Part shown: one piece after another, positions 11,508 to 22,779 of the stretch
How positions within the stretch are numbered: position 1 is the first letter of the stretch
Layout of the letters: each line of letters begins with the position of its first letter
Source: Uranotaenia lowii
Taxonomy: Eukaryota > Arthropoda > Insecta > Diptera > Culicidae
Assembly (NCBI RefSeq): GCF_029784155.1
Contig: NC_073693.1
Location: 330,402,592 to 330,466,591 of the forward strand
Reading direction: 5' to 3'
DNA: 64,000 nt
Translations under genes and position numbers: made by a program
The notes under the pieces: generated by a model
Seen by the model: only the letters and a program-made list of their open reading frames with translations
Told to the model about the DNA's origin: nothing
Databases searched by the model: none

Positions 11508-12270
11508 AAAACGCGACATGCGATGAGATGTTAGATACGATCTGTTGAGAAATTCGCGATGCCAGGTGAATTTTTGACGTTTTGTAGTTAGGAGAAAATG
11601 TATAGCTGTTCCCAAAATATTCCCAAAACTTCATTATGGACTGGTCACCTTCTTTCAAGTAGCTTTAAGGACACAAAACTAAATCATATTATCTCCAAAC
11701 GTAGCTTATTATTTATCGGAAAAATAGTTTCTTAGATAACCTCGGTTTTGTTGATTAACAAGGTGATCCTTAACACGTATTAAACTTTAAACAATCGAAA
11801 ACTTTCTTTGATCATCTTTGAAAATTGTTTTGTGAAGATTTCAAAAAAACTAATTTGAATGAACCAATCATTTCGAACAATATTTTCAACTTTGTCGAGA
11901 AATAACTCTAAAACAAATTGGAAAATATTGGCTTCAATCCTACTCAGTTCTTTAATTTCAATTGAAAAGAATAATTTTAATCGATCGAGATTGAAAAATT
12001 CAGCTTTACGAATAAAAATTTTCTATACGCATGTAAAACCGTTGTGGAATCAACCAAAGTGGGAAAAGATGATGGTTCAGAAATGTAATCATGTACTTCA
12101 TGCATAAAAAGAATTATCCAAAAGTTAGGAAAATAATCCTGCATTGTGATGATTTTGAAGCTTTTTTCTACACTTCTGTTCAAGCCAGAACACACAAAGT
12201 TTTGCCAAAAAAAAAAAAAGAAAAAATCTAGAATGTGTTTTTTTTCAACTTTTAAATTATAAAGTTTGTA
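11508..12270. other. AT-rich intergenic DNA, nothing recognised
   Basis: No gene or repeat recognised. Confidence 0.45.
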
Positions 12271-12274
12271 GTTT

Positions 12275-13400
12275 TTGGCTCTTCTGATTCAAAAGGTTGC
12301 CGACCATTGTACTAGGGTAAGCAAAAATACAAAAGGATTTAACAGTATGATCCATACTTTTACACAACCCTCGTTAAAGCTGTTTCCTGAGCTAAGAATA
12401 TTGATCACGGAAGTTCGACGCAAAATTTTGCAGCTCGATGAATCCAAAGATAGTGGAACTGATGGGATTCCAAATTCGTATCTTAAAAAAGACAGTTTCG
12501 AAAATTTTGGAAAATCTCTCATATTGTGCCGATCGACGAAAATGATTCACAACTGCATGCTGAAAATTATCGTGGTTTAGCAATTCTCTTTGTCGAATCC
12601 AACTAAACTGTTCGAGAGCATATTTTATGACAAAATGTATCCTTTGTCAGAAATGTCGGGCTATGAGCATGACTTTTTGAAAAAGCGATCATCAGTTACA
12701 AACTTAGCGGAATTCGTTTCTCGAACCTAACAATGGATGATGCAAAGGTTACAAGACGATGCCATGTACCAACATAAAGCTATGATCATTTAGTATCCGG
12801 GCACTTCATTTCGGTGATAGCTACGTTACGTAACTGCCCGGATTCTAAATGATCATAGCCTTAAATGCTCTCTTGTCGGTGCTGTGTAAAATGAGATCAC
12901 CAGTATGAAAGAGTCCAATTTATGAAGATACGTGTTACAAGATTCAGTGTGTTCTCGAACAACAACGTCGTACCAAGAGGGAGTCACTTAGGACCACTTC
13001 TTTTCGTTACTGTTATGAACGAGATTCTCGTGACGTGAGGCAGATGATCTGGAATGATGCTTTCCTGTTCGACACCCAAAGGGTTCTTTGACTCTACAAA
13101 ATGCGCTTCATAGATATTCAGTATGTTGCATTTTCGGATTTAAAATCAATGCGAAAAAGGTCAAATATAGTGTGACCGCATCTCGAAATAATGTCTTGAA
13201 AATAGCTAGAAAATCCTCTGTGAAAGATCTGGAAATCTCTTTAGAAGAGTCTTCAGAAACCGAGGGATTGCAATAGAGAAAGAATTCTTTGCATTTAGAT
13301 GGTAATGATCGAAATTCCAAACTTGTTTCACAAATTGCAACAATTTGCAAAAATTCGCACATTTTCTCTTTCTCTGAGCACTGGTGTCTCTCATTTTAAC
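12275..13400 (+). pseudogene. Decayed Jockey-type non-LTR reverse transcriptase
   Basis: Fragments of a reverse transcriptase are readable across several frames. At 12,425-12,490 the translation ILQLDESKDSGTDGIPNSYL matches the start of the RT domain of Jockey-like elements. At about 12,590-12,730 comes a block NPTKLFESIFYDKMYPLS followed by FLKKRSSVTNLAEF. At about 12,955-13,030 comes VPRGSHLGPLLFVTVMNEI, the motif B region. The catalytic block with the two aspartates is not recognisable, and stops and frameshifts separate the pieces. Order and spacing fit a single ancient insertion on the plus strand. A MITE sits between the second and third blocks. No function is expected. Confidence 0.75.
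12777..12861. mobile_element. 85-bp TA-flanked MITE
   Basis: The termini are inverted repeats of about 26 bp with few mismatches (AAGCTATGATCATTTAGTAT at left, complement of AGGCTATGATCATTTAGAAT at right), each flanked by TA (12,775-12,776 and 12,862-12,863). TA duplication is typical of Tc1/mariner-type insertion. It interrupts the decayed reverse transcriptase, so it is the younger of the two. Confidence 0.7.
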
Positions 13401-14985
13401 TCAAACCTTCTCATTTTCCCACACAAATTGCCAAAAATTGCCACAATTTCAATCTTTATCTCAGTCCAGCATTAGAAACACGTTGAACAAGCTGTAGCCA
13501 AAGCGTATTCTATGTACGGTATATTGAATAGAATTTGAAATGAGTTGGACAATCCTTACACACTTCAGAATTTTAAATTCATAGCTCAAAAGATCTGATT
13601 TCCATAGTCCTGTGATACCTAAAGTCAATAACTCCCAATGACATTGAAAGAAATGCAAAAAACCAATCCGGCACTCGCACGAGCATCGCCGTGCCAGCTC
13701 TAAATCAGGTGAGGATTTGAATGAACGTTCGGTTTAAAAACCGTGACGAAGAAGCGTGAAAACGTTTCTTTTTCTGCGGCTATTTTTTTTTCCTTCGACC
13801 ATCAAGGGTATCGCTCGAAAGGTGGTCCCTACAAATGGATCCAATCCAAATCAGTTGGAAGCAGCAAATTTGCTTCCCGGGGGGTGCTTTCTTGAACACC
13901 CCAGACTTCTCAGTACAGAACCAAAATTGCAGGAATCCATAGAGTTTTGGAAATTGCACTTCCAAATCTGACAAATTTGAAGGTATCTCAGCCTCCGACT
14001 CTCGAAATCGCGTAAATTTGGACTTGCCATTCTCAGCTCGACACGAAGCCGCCAACAAGTCGTGATTAGCTGTGATGGGAAAGGGGTTTCTGTGGAGGAA
14101 AAAAAATTCAAAGTTGAACCAAACTTAACAAATGTTTACAGGGCATGGATAAAGGTGGAAAAAAAGAATCGTGGCCAAGCTTTGAATGGGCGTAAGGTAG
14201 GGCCAGGTTTCAGTGCTTCCATTTGTCAAGTTCAAGTACACTGTCGAGCAAACCTTCTCGCCAGTCTGATCCAGTTTGGGGGTGTAATTGTAATTGTTGG
14301 CCATGCAAATCAATCAGAGTCGTGGTGTTTGGATCTGCTTTTATTGGCTATTGGAATAATTCCGATCAACAACAGGGGGTGGGAATTTACAATCTTCGTC
14401 GACGATTGGACTAGCAATTCTGTCAGTTTTGAATCTTCTGCTTTAGAAGTGACTAGAAAGAAACCAAAGTTAGGAAAAAGAAAAAAAACTTCTTTCAAAA
14501 TGTTGCCATAAAAGTGTATTCTGCCTTGATTTTTTATCAATTTTTTCATTATTTAAAGCTGTATAATACCATTAAAATAAATCTTATTTTTAAGGTCATA
14601 TTTGATGAAACCAATTAGGAATTCCAAGGTTTCATTTAAAAAAAAATTAGAATTTTGTAATAACATATAGTATTAGGAAACAAAATTTAATATTTGAATT
14701 TTGAATTTTGAATCCTCTCTTTGTTTCCGCTTTTCAAATCCAGTGTTTTCCGCATTTTCAGTGCTATAGTTCAAGCTTTAGAAAACAATTTTTAATGATA
14801 TATCACTCGAAATACAGCAATTAGTTATTTAGTCGATTTTGTCGCTGTTCACAATCATTTCATTGAGTGTTTAAGACAATGTTGAAAACATTTCTGAAAC
14901 AACTATGAAACTATTTTCAAACGAACATAATACTATTTTAGACAGTTTAAGACTATTTCAAGATTGCTCTCCGTCATATTTCACA
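13401..14985. other. Unique intergenic DNA, partly GC-richer
   Basis: Between about 13,660 and 14,460 the composition is less AT-rich and several overlapping open frames exist on both strands, the longest 149 codons at 14,062-14,511. None shows a recognisable domain and no splice-supported gene model was found. The rest is AT-rich. No repeat copy was noticed within the window. Confidence 0.4.
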
Positions 14986-14990
14986 AACAC

Positions 14991-16387
14991 CTCTCATCTC
15001 TCATCTTCCATCTTTCATCTCTCATATCTCATATTTCATTCTCACTTCTCATCTCTTATCTCTCATCTCTCATCTCTCATCTCTCATCTCTCATCTCTTA
15101 TCTCTCATCTCTCATCTCTCATCTCTCATCTCTCATCTCTCATCTCTCATCTCTCATCTCTCATCTCTCATCTCTCATCTCTCATCTCTCATCTCTCATC
15201 TCTCATCTCTCATCTCTCATCTCTCATCTCTCATCTCTCATCTCTCATCTCTCATCTCTCATCTCTCATCTCTCATCTCTCATCTCTCATCTCTCATCTC
15301 TCATCTCTCATCTCTCATCTCTCATCTCTCATCTCTCATCTCTCAACTCTCAACTTTTATCTTTCATCTCTCATCTCTCATCCCTCATCTCTCATCTTTC
15401 ATATCTCATCTCTCATATCTCATCTCTCATCTCTCATCTCTCATCTCTCATCTCTCATCTCTCATCTCTCATCTCTCATCTCTCATCTCTCATCTCTCAT
15501 CTCTCATCTCTCATCTCTCATCACTCATCTGTCATCTCTCATCTCTCATCTCTCATCTCTCATCTCTCATCTCTCATCTCTCATCTCTCATCTCTCATCT
15601 CTCATCTCTCATCTCTCATCTCTCATCTCTCATCTCTCATCTCTCATCTCTCATCACTCATCTCTCATCTCTCATCTCTCATCTCTCATCTCTCATCTCT
15701 CATCTCTCATCTCTCATCTCTCATCTCTCATCTCTCATCTTTCATCTCTCATCTCTCATCTCTCATCTCTCATCTCTCATCTCTCATCTCTCATCTCTCA
15801 TCTCTAATCTCTCATCTCTATTCTCTCATCTCTCATCTCTCATCTCTCATCTCTCATCTCTCATCTCTCATCTCTCATCTCTCATCTCTCATCTCTCAAC
15901 TCTCAACTTTTATCTTTCATCTCTCATCTCTCATCTCTAATCCCTCATCTCTCATCTTTCATATCTCATCTCTCATTTCTCATCTCTCATCTTTCATCTC
16001 TCATCTCTTATCTCTCATCTCTCATCTCTCGTCACTCAACTTTCATCTCTCATCTCTCATCTCTCATCACTCATCTGTCATCTGTCATCTGTCATCTGTC
16101 ATCTGTCATCTGTCATCTGTCATCTGTCATCTGTCATCTGTCATCTGTCATCTGTCATCTGTCATCTGTCATCTGTCATCTGTCATCTGTCATCTGTCAT
16201 CTGTCATCTGTCATCTGTCATCTGTCATCTGTCATCTGTCATCTCTCATCTCTCATCTCTCATCTCTCATCTCTCATCTCTCATCTCTCATCTCTCATCT
16301 CTCATCTCTCATCTCTCATCTCTCATCTCTCATCTCTCATCTCTCATCTCTCATCTCTCATCTCTCATCTCTCAGCTCTCATCTCTG
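14991..16387 (+). repeat. Heptanucleotide satellite (CTCTCAT)n, array 1
   Basis: About 1.4 kb of 7-bp units, mostly CTCTCAT, starting degenerate at the left edge (to about 15,045). Because 7 is not a multiple of 3, the same peptide pattern (ISHLSSL) appears in every frame and gives long false open frames. A homogeneous block of about 24 CTGTCAT units lies at 16,075-16,242. Rare variants recur at about 15,341 and 15,894 and again at 15,521 and 16,067, showing an internal higher-order duplication. Confidence 0.97.
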
Positions 16388-16481
16388 ATTAAAAACTATT
16401 CTTCTCCCATTTAAAATCTTTCAATTCATAATTGGATTAAATAAAAAAAATGATAGAAACTGCAGAAATTTTCAAACATTA

Positions 16482-18842
16482 GGGTAAATGATCTTGAGCG
16501 GAACTAAATGGCTCAATTCGACGCAACTCGGAACAGTTGATCAAGCGGTATGGCTATGGGTTATATCCGAACAAAATTTTTTAGAGTTTAGCGGATAGAT
16601 CTTGATTTCTGCTTTCTTATGATGATTTTTAGAATATTTTAGATTAAATCCTAATAATTCTAGAGCTATTTTACTGAAGTAAGAATTCTGATCTTGAGCG
16701 GAACTACGCTGATCTTGAGCGGAACTAAAATATGATCTTGAGCGGAACCATTTTCTTCTGTCAACATTTTTAATAGCTCTTATTCTAATACTTATATAAC
16801 TGTGAAAACCTCAATAAAATTTCATCTTTGAAGATTTTAAAGTTCAAAAACTAATGTTTTTATGTAAAAAAAAATGAAATTTAGCGTTCAAAAGTTGTTT
16901 TCAAAATATCCGTTCAAATTTATTTCTTGCTTAAAAGAAGTCCAATTTTCACTTTGACTCTTTGTATCTTATTTTGAAAAATCGATTCTCCAAACTCATT
17001 TTTCAATTTTTTAATCTCAAAAATTATCTCTCCAACACTGTTGGTGTAAAAATATTTTTCGAACAATCACTCAATTTTTTAAATTAAATATTTTTATAAT
17101 TCAGTTAGCTGTCTGAGGTGAAATGCAACAAAATGCAAATCAAAGGAACATATTTTAAATCTCGTTTCCATGAGCTGAAATATGAATGTTTTGCATCACG
17201 CGTTTGTTAACATTGAAATTCTTTCATTCTAACATATACTTTTATGATTTAAGCTTATAGAATTTTTCGTAATATAATTTAACCCCTAAATGTATGCAGC
17301 ATCCTTATTTTCAGAAGAAATGTGAAAATTAGTTTTACAGACGTAATGGTCTTTAAGGCATCGTGAATATATTAAAAACTATAAATTTTCATACGTCTTC
17401 ATAAGATTTTTCATTAAAACAAAGTTTTTTGCAAGTTACCCCATTTTCTGAGGAGGGTGAAAATCGCATGTTTTTAGAAAATTAAAAATTACTAAAGCAA
17501 ACAATAATTTTTCCATCTACGTCAATTTGATGTCCCATCATTCTTGAAACTTTTAATGCATAAGGGGTAGGATTAACTGTGAAAATTAGTTTTTTAGAAG
17601 CCATTTAAGTTAAAAATTGTTGCATATTGCCCCAGCTGACGGTAAAACAAAAGAAGATGCCTTAAATTACAGATTTTTCAAAAAAAAAAAACTGTACATT
17701 TCTCTAAATCAATGTTTTTTAATTAAAAAACTTCATTTTTATGATTTCTTTTTCATTTAATTCCTTTAATTTCATTGGAAGTTCTTGATAAATTTGATCA
17801 TTTTTATATTTTAGTTGGGAAAAATCAGTTTACGTTGAAAATCTATTTATGCTTTTCTAATTCAAAGTAAGAAACCTTAATTTTAAATTGACCAAAAAAT
17901 TATAATTTTGCAGTTTTATAAAATAACTAATCCGGTGTGCTTTGCTACACTTTGCAAAACTGAAGAAATGAGTGTAAAAAACAATTTGAATTTTTGTTTA
18001 TTAGGTAGTATATTGTTTTCAATTGGAGTTTTAACTTCTAAAACAACCACTTTAAATGAAAGCTACTTCTTAAAGTACGAATGACTTATTGGCTTCATTA
18101 GTTCTTGAATTATGCCAAAAATATGTATGAAAGCCTTCCTGCTTCCTTCCCGTCGTCCCTCTAAAAGAAAGAATCAAAAAACATTTCTTGTACCCCAAAA
18201 AAAAATAAACTTTTTGTGTACCTTGTTTGGTACGCTGTGACACCAATTAATTAATTTTTGTTCTATTCGTACTTAATTTTACATCTTTTCTTTTCCTAAA
18301 GATAATATAATTAGAAATATACAAGGGCGCTGCATACATTCAGGGGTAAAAACCACGTGTGAGCCATAAGGCATAAGGCAGCGCACCTAGCGGTTTATTT
18401 CGGAAGCTAGTGGTTCCGCTCAAGATCAAAGATGGTTCCACTCAAGATCATATTTTACTTTTAAAAACTACGCCGTTAATTGATATTTTGATGGAAAACT
18501 TGCTACAAAAACCCGAACAATGCTTTTTCATGAATTTTTCTACCATTTTATTCATTAAGAATCAGTTTATAACGGTCAAGGGTAACATAAATTGACGTTC
18601 AAAGTCAGCGTAGATTGATGAAAATTGCAGCAGAAATGGGTATGTTTTTAAATCTTCTAATAACATTATTTCAGTTAGTAAATTTTAACAAAAATGTCAA
18701 TGCTTGTATGAAAAGATCTTGAAAAAATATTTTTTCAACATTTTGATAAGATTCATAAACAATCATTGCCTAGATCTTAGGAAAAGTAAATGGTTCCGCT
18801 CAAGATCAGATTTCGACTAGTTCCGCTCAAGATCATTTACCC
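16482..18842. mobile_element. 2.36-kb TIR element with 4+4 subterminal motifs
   Basis: The terminal inverted repeats are 25 bp and perfect: GGGTAAATGATCTTGAGCGG and five more bases at 16,482-16,506, with the complement at 18,818-18,842. TA lies on both sides (16,480-16,481; 18,843-18,844). The 15-bp word GATCTTGAGCGGAAC occurs four times on the left (16,490, 16,690, 16,711, 16,734) and four times inverted on the right (about 18,413, 18,435 with one change, 18,793, 18,820). No transposase-like frame is present, so it is a non-autonomous DNA transposon. The TA duplication fits Tc1/mariner-type mobilisation; the superfamily is an inference. Confidence 0.85.
17283..18346. mobile_element. Nested TIR element, possibly piggyBac-like
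   Basis: Inside the larger element, CCCCTAAATGTATGCAGC at 17,283-17,300 is matched by its complement at 18,329-18,346 with one mismatch. The left flank is TTAA and the right flank TAAA, which would be a TTAA target duplication with one change; piggyBac-type elements use TTAA. There is no coding capacity. The 14-bp word CCCCTAAATGTATG also occurs alone at about 41,315, perhaps a relic end of the same family. Confidence 0.5.
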
Positions 18843-18931
18843 TACTTTTATTTTTTATTACGAGGCACAATAAAAAGTTGGCACTGCGTTTATAAAGTTT
18901 TTCTTAATCTAGTCTAGAATAGTCGACGATA

Positions 18932-20748
18932 ACACTAGTTTACAAAATTTAAAAAAAATCGTGAACTTGATTAACTGACCAACATTTTTAATGTAAAATC
19001 GGGCGCTGAATCCGAAAATGAAATTCAAAAAAATCTCAGTAGAACCGTTTTTGAGTTATGCTCCAAATATGAAATTTCAGAAAAATTAAAAAAGTTCATG
19101 TACTTAGATTAAAATATCTCGGACGGCATAACAGTAATTTGAAATTCCTCTTTTGCATATTCAAGGTGAATAAATTTTCTATCGATCATCTGAACACTGT
19201 TTTTGCTTTCGACCAACAGTATTGTTGATATTAGTGACTTTATGAGAAAAAAATTTATAAAAAACGCATTTTTTTAGAGAAAAATTTATTTCAACGAAAG
19301 TTTTAGACTCGATGGTAGCATTTAAAAAATCTGATTTTCTTTTGCGCTTAAATGTCTATTCAAAACAAAGATTTCAAGTGGTAATTTATCGAAATCGGTT
19401 GAAAATTGAAGAAGTTATGGCAACTTTACCATAATAGTATTTTTTGTAGTTTTTCATAATTTAACGAACCGCAGTACACTTATCATAGTATAGGAAGAAT
19501 GAAACATGATAAATCTCACTCGCTTCAAGTCAAAATTATTTATTAGTTTACCAGAAGGTCACATGCCAAGTTTCAGGAAGATCTGACCATAGGGAGGGGT
19601 CGCTTGTGTCTCAAACGTGAATAAAATTTTGAGGTATTTTGCCCGGAAGGAACGAAAAATACTGGTTTTTCATCAATAACTTCTTTTATCACTAGCTGAT
19701 TGTTTTTTATGGTTAATTTTCTTAAAGCTTAAGTTGAGACAAATATTTCACCCGAAGACAGTAACTCGATTGGATTTGAAACAGAAAAGTTATTGCAGTT
19801 CAAAGGCCGCAAATTTTGTCCAACACGCAATGAGTACTTTTTACTCATTGCGTTTTATACGAGAATTTTCGACCAAAACAAAATCTTTGAACCGCAATAA
19901 CTTTACTGTTTCAAATCCAATCGAGTTACAGTCTTCGGGTGAAATATTTGTCTCAACTTAGGCTTTAATAAAATTAACCATAAAAAACAATCAGCTAGTG
20001 ATGAAAGAAGTTATTGATGAAAAACCAGTATTTTTCGTTCCTTCCGGGCAAAATACCTCAAAATTTTATTCACGTTTGAGACACAAGCAACCCCTCCCTA
20101 TGGTCAGATCTTCCTGAAACTTGGCATGTGACCTTCTGGTAAACTAATAAATAATTTTGACTTGAAGCGAGTGAGATTTATCATGTTTCATTCTTCCTAT
20201 ACTATGATAAGTGTACTGCGGTTCATTAAATTATGAAAAACTACAAAAAATACTATTATGGTAAAGTTGCCATAACTTCTTCAATTTTCAACCGATTTCG
20301 ATAAATTACCACTTGAAATCTTCGTTTTAAATAGACATTCAAGCGCAAAAGAAAATGAGATTTTTTAAATGCTACCATCGAGTCTAAAACTTTCGTTGAA
20401 AAAAATTTTTCTCTAAAAAAATGCGTTTTTTATAAATTTTTTTCTCATAAAGTCACTAATATCAACAATACTGTTGGTCGAAAGCAAAAACAGTGTTCAG
20501 ATGATCGATAGAAAATTTATTCACCTTGAATATGCAAAAGAGGAATTTCAAATTACTGTTATGCCGTCCGAGATATTTTAATCTAAGTACATGAACTTTT
20601 TTAATTTTTCTGAAATTTCATATTTGGAGCATAACTCAAAAACGGTTCTACTGAGATTTTTTTGAATTTCATTTTCGGATTCAGCGCCCGATTTCACATT
20701 AGAAATGACCTTCAGTTCACTGAGTTCAAAAATGCTGTAAACTAGTGT
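18932..20748. repeat. 1.8-kb near-perfect palindrome
   Basis: Two arms of roughly 900 bp are reverse complements across a centre at about 19,839, where CGCAATGAGTA and TACTCATTGCG are separated by only 5 bases. Over the middle of the arms (about 18,990-19,720 against 19,960-20,700) differences are only occasional single bases. Identity falls near the centre and at the outer ends, where ACACTAGTTTAC at left pairs with its complement at right. No gene is encoded; an open frame spanning the centre is incidental. It is either a foldback transposon or an inverted duplication. No clear target duplication was found. Confidence 0.9.
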
Positions 20749-20755
20749 AATCAGC

Positions 20756-22779
20756 TGTATGTAAAAAAAATAAATTTGATAGAAATCGAAAAACAGATGT
20801 TCTTTGAAAAATCCACAGCAGGTTTACTCGTTTTTAAAGAGAAATCGTTCCCAGATAAGGCTTTCAAATCAGTGTAATCGCTGTGTTTCAAGATCAATTG
20901 AATAGATTTTTCAATTTTCATAAGTTTTTTTTTCAATTTAAATTGGTGTTAGGGAAAAATTTAAAATAGATGAATAATGTTCCAATCTACAAATAAATAA
21001 ATTTATTTGACATAAATCTTGAAATTTAAATATTAAAATGAAATCTAGATTTTTTTCTGAAGCCAAATTTGCTATAAGAAACATTAAACAATAAATGAAC
21101 AAACCACAACTAATGAAACATTGTATCGAAACCGGTAAAAAAGTGGTAGGCACCCTTTATTCCCTCCACCGATCCATGACCATTCCAAGAAGCAAAAAAA
21201 AAGTGCGGTCTCACTGCCAATCGGGAAGCAACCGATTTTTCTCTCTTTTATTTTACCATCTAATCGTTCAAGTGTAAAACCAAAAGATTGGTTGGAAACA
21301 ATGCAGGAAAACCATCTCGATCGCCGATCAACAGATCAACTAATCTCGATTCTGGGTTAACCGGGATGTACGAGCAAGATCAATTGGCCCCTGCCTAAAG
21401 TGAGGTTCGTCGCTTTGCGCCCTCGAAAGAGATCCAAGTCACCGGAAAACTCGACGATTTGTAGTTGATGCACTTTTGGACTATTTGGACGCGATTGTTG
21501 AAATTAGAAAGAAAAAAACACTAATACAACTTTGGTAAGCAATGAATGGAAATTGAAAACTGAAAACGGCCCAACCTTCCGGTGAAGGAACGCCGGAATA
21601 AACCATCATCGCCACAATTCAAAGCCCGGAAACGAGGTTCATATTGGGTGCTATTTGAATTTGGTTCGTATTTTTGAATGACTTGAAATTAATGGTTGAA
21701 AGTGTATTTCGAACTATTGTCATGGTGTTAAAAGCAATAAAAATAAATTTGAAAACAACTGTTCAAATTTAAAAAATGGAAATGTGACTTCACAATTTTA
21801 CTGCTTGAATAGAATTAAACTTAAAAAAATCACAACTCCTTTCGTAGCTGTCCATAAGTCGATTCTGACAGGGTTTGTGGCCCGTGTCATTTGTCTCGGA
21901 CCCGTGCAGTGCATTTTCGTAACACCAATTAACCGTAAAAAATCGGCGCATTAAGTTGCCATAAACGACTCCGGATTCTACTCGGTTGAAGTTGCAGTTG
22001 TTGGAGGAGATTCCGTAAATGTATTTAGGCAGGGGAAGAAACCTCAACTAACTCGAGGAAGGTGGTTTGAGGTGAACAAGAACATTCGTTGGTAGGTGAA
22101 ATACGCAAGCGCTTCAACGGTTGTTTTGGTGCCGATTTGAACTCGTCGACTAGGAAGTGTCGATTTTGAGTGGAAGAAAAAAAAATCGAAAGATTAAATT
22201 TATTGAAATGGAATCTTCACATAGATGAAATCCCATTTTTTGGAAATTCTGACTCCTGACAAAAATGCAGGATTCGAAGACGACGACGGGAGATGAGTTA
22301 TCAAACAAAATTGTCTAATTTGGGGGTATTATTATGGAATTCAAAAAAAATGTATTTAATTTAGTTTTCTTCAATCTCTGAACACGCAAAACAATTATTC
22401 CAAATTTTGAAAAATATAATTTTGAAGAATTCAAACGGAAATTAATGACTGTATTAATTTTTCGAAAAAAAGCAATTAAAAACCCAAAATTTCCGAAATT
22501 CCAACTTCAATAAAAAATATAGAAAAATGAAATTCACATTTTAAATTTTTTGAACGTAATATGGATTGTAAATTTCCAAAGCAGAAACGATTTATTGAAT
22601 ACATTTAACAACAAAATATAAATCCAAAATTTTCGATTTGCGATACATTTTAAATGCGGCAATGTAAAACTTTTAACTTGGAAGTCCAAATTTTGAATCC
22701 ACTCTCCAATTTCAGAATCTGAAAAAGGATTTCAATTTGGATCACAAAACTCCAAAATCCTATCTTATATTTTATCTCT
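20756..22779. other. Intergenic DNA, nothing recognised
   Basis: No gene or repeat recognised. The part from about 21,150 to 22,150 is somewhat less AT-rich and appears single-copy within the window. No coding frame there has a recognisable product. Confidence 0.4.

Noticed and set aside
14062..14511. 149-codon frame as a possible protein
   Set aside because: No domain, no conserved motif and antisense frames of similar quality. Could be revisited with expression data.
14991..16387. CRISPR-like regular repeats
   Set aside because: Units are 7 bp with no spacers, and the genome is eukaryotic. It is a simple satellite.
14905..16388. Open frames of 300 and 474 codons reading ISHLSSL repeats
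   Set aside because: They are translations of a 7-bp satellite. A 7-bp period gives the same peptide in all three frames, so openness carries no coding evidence.
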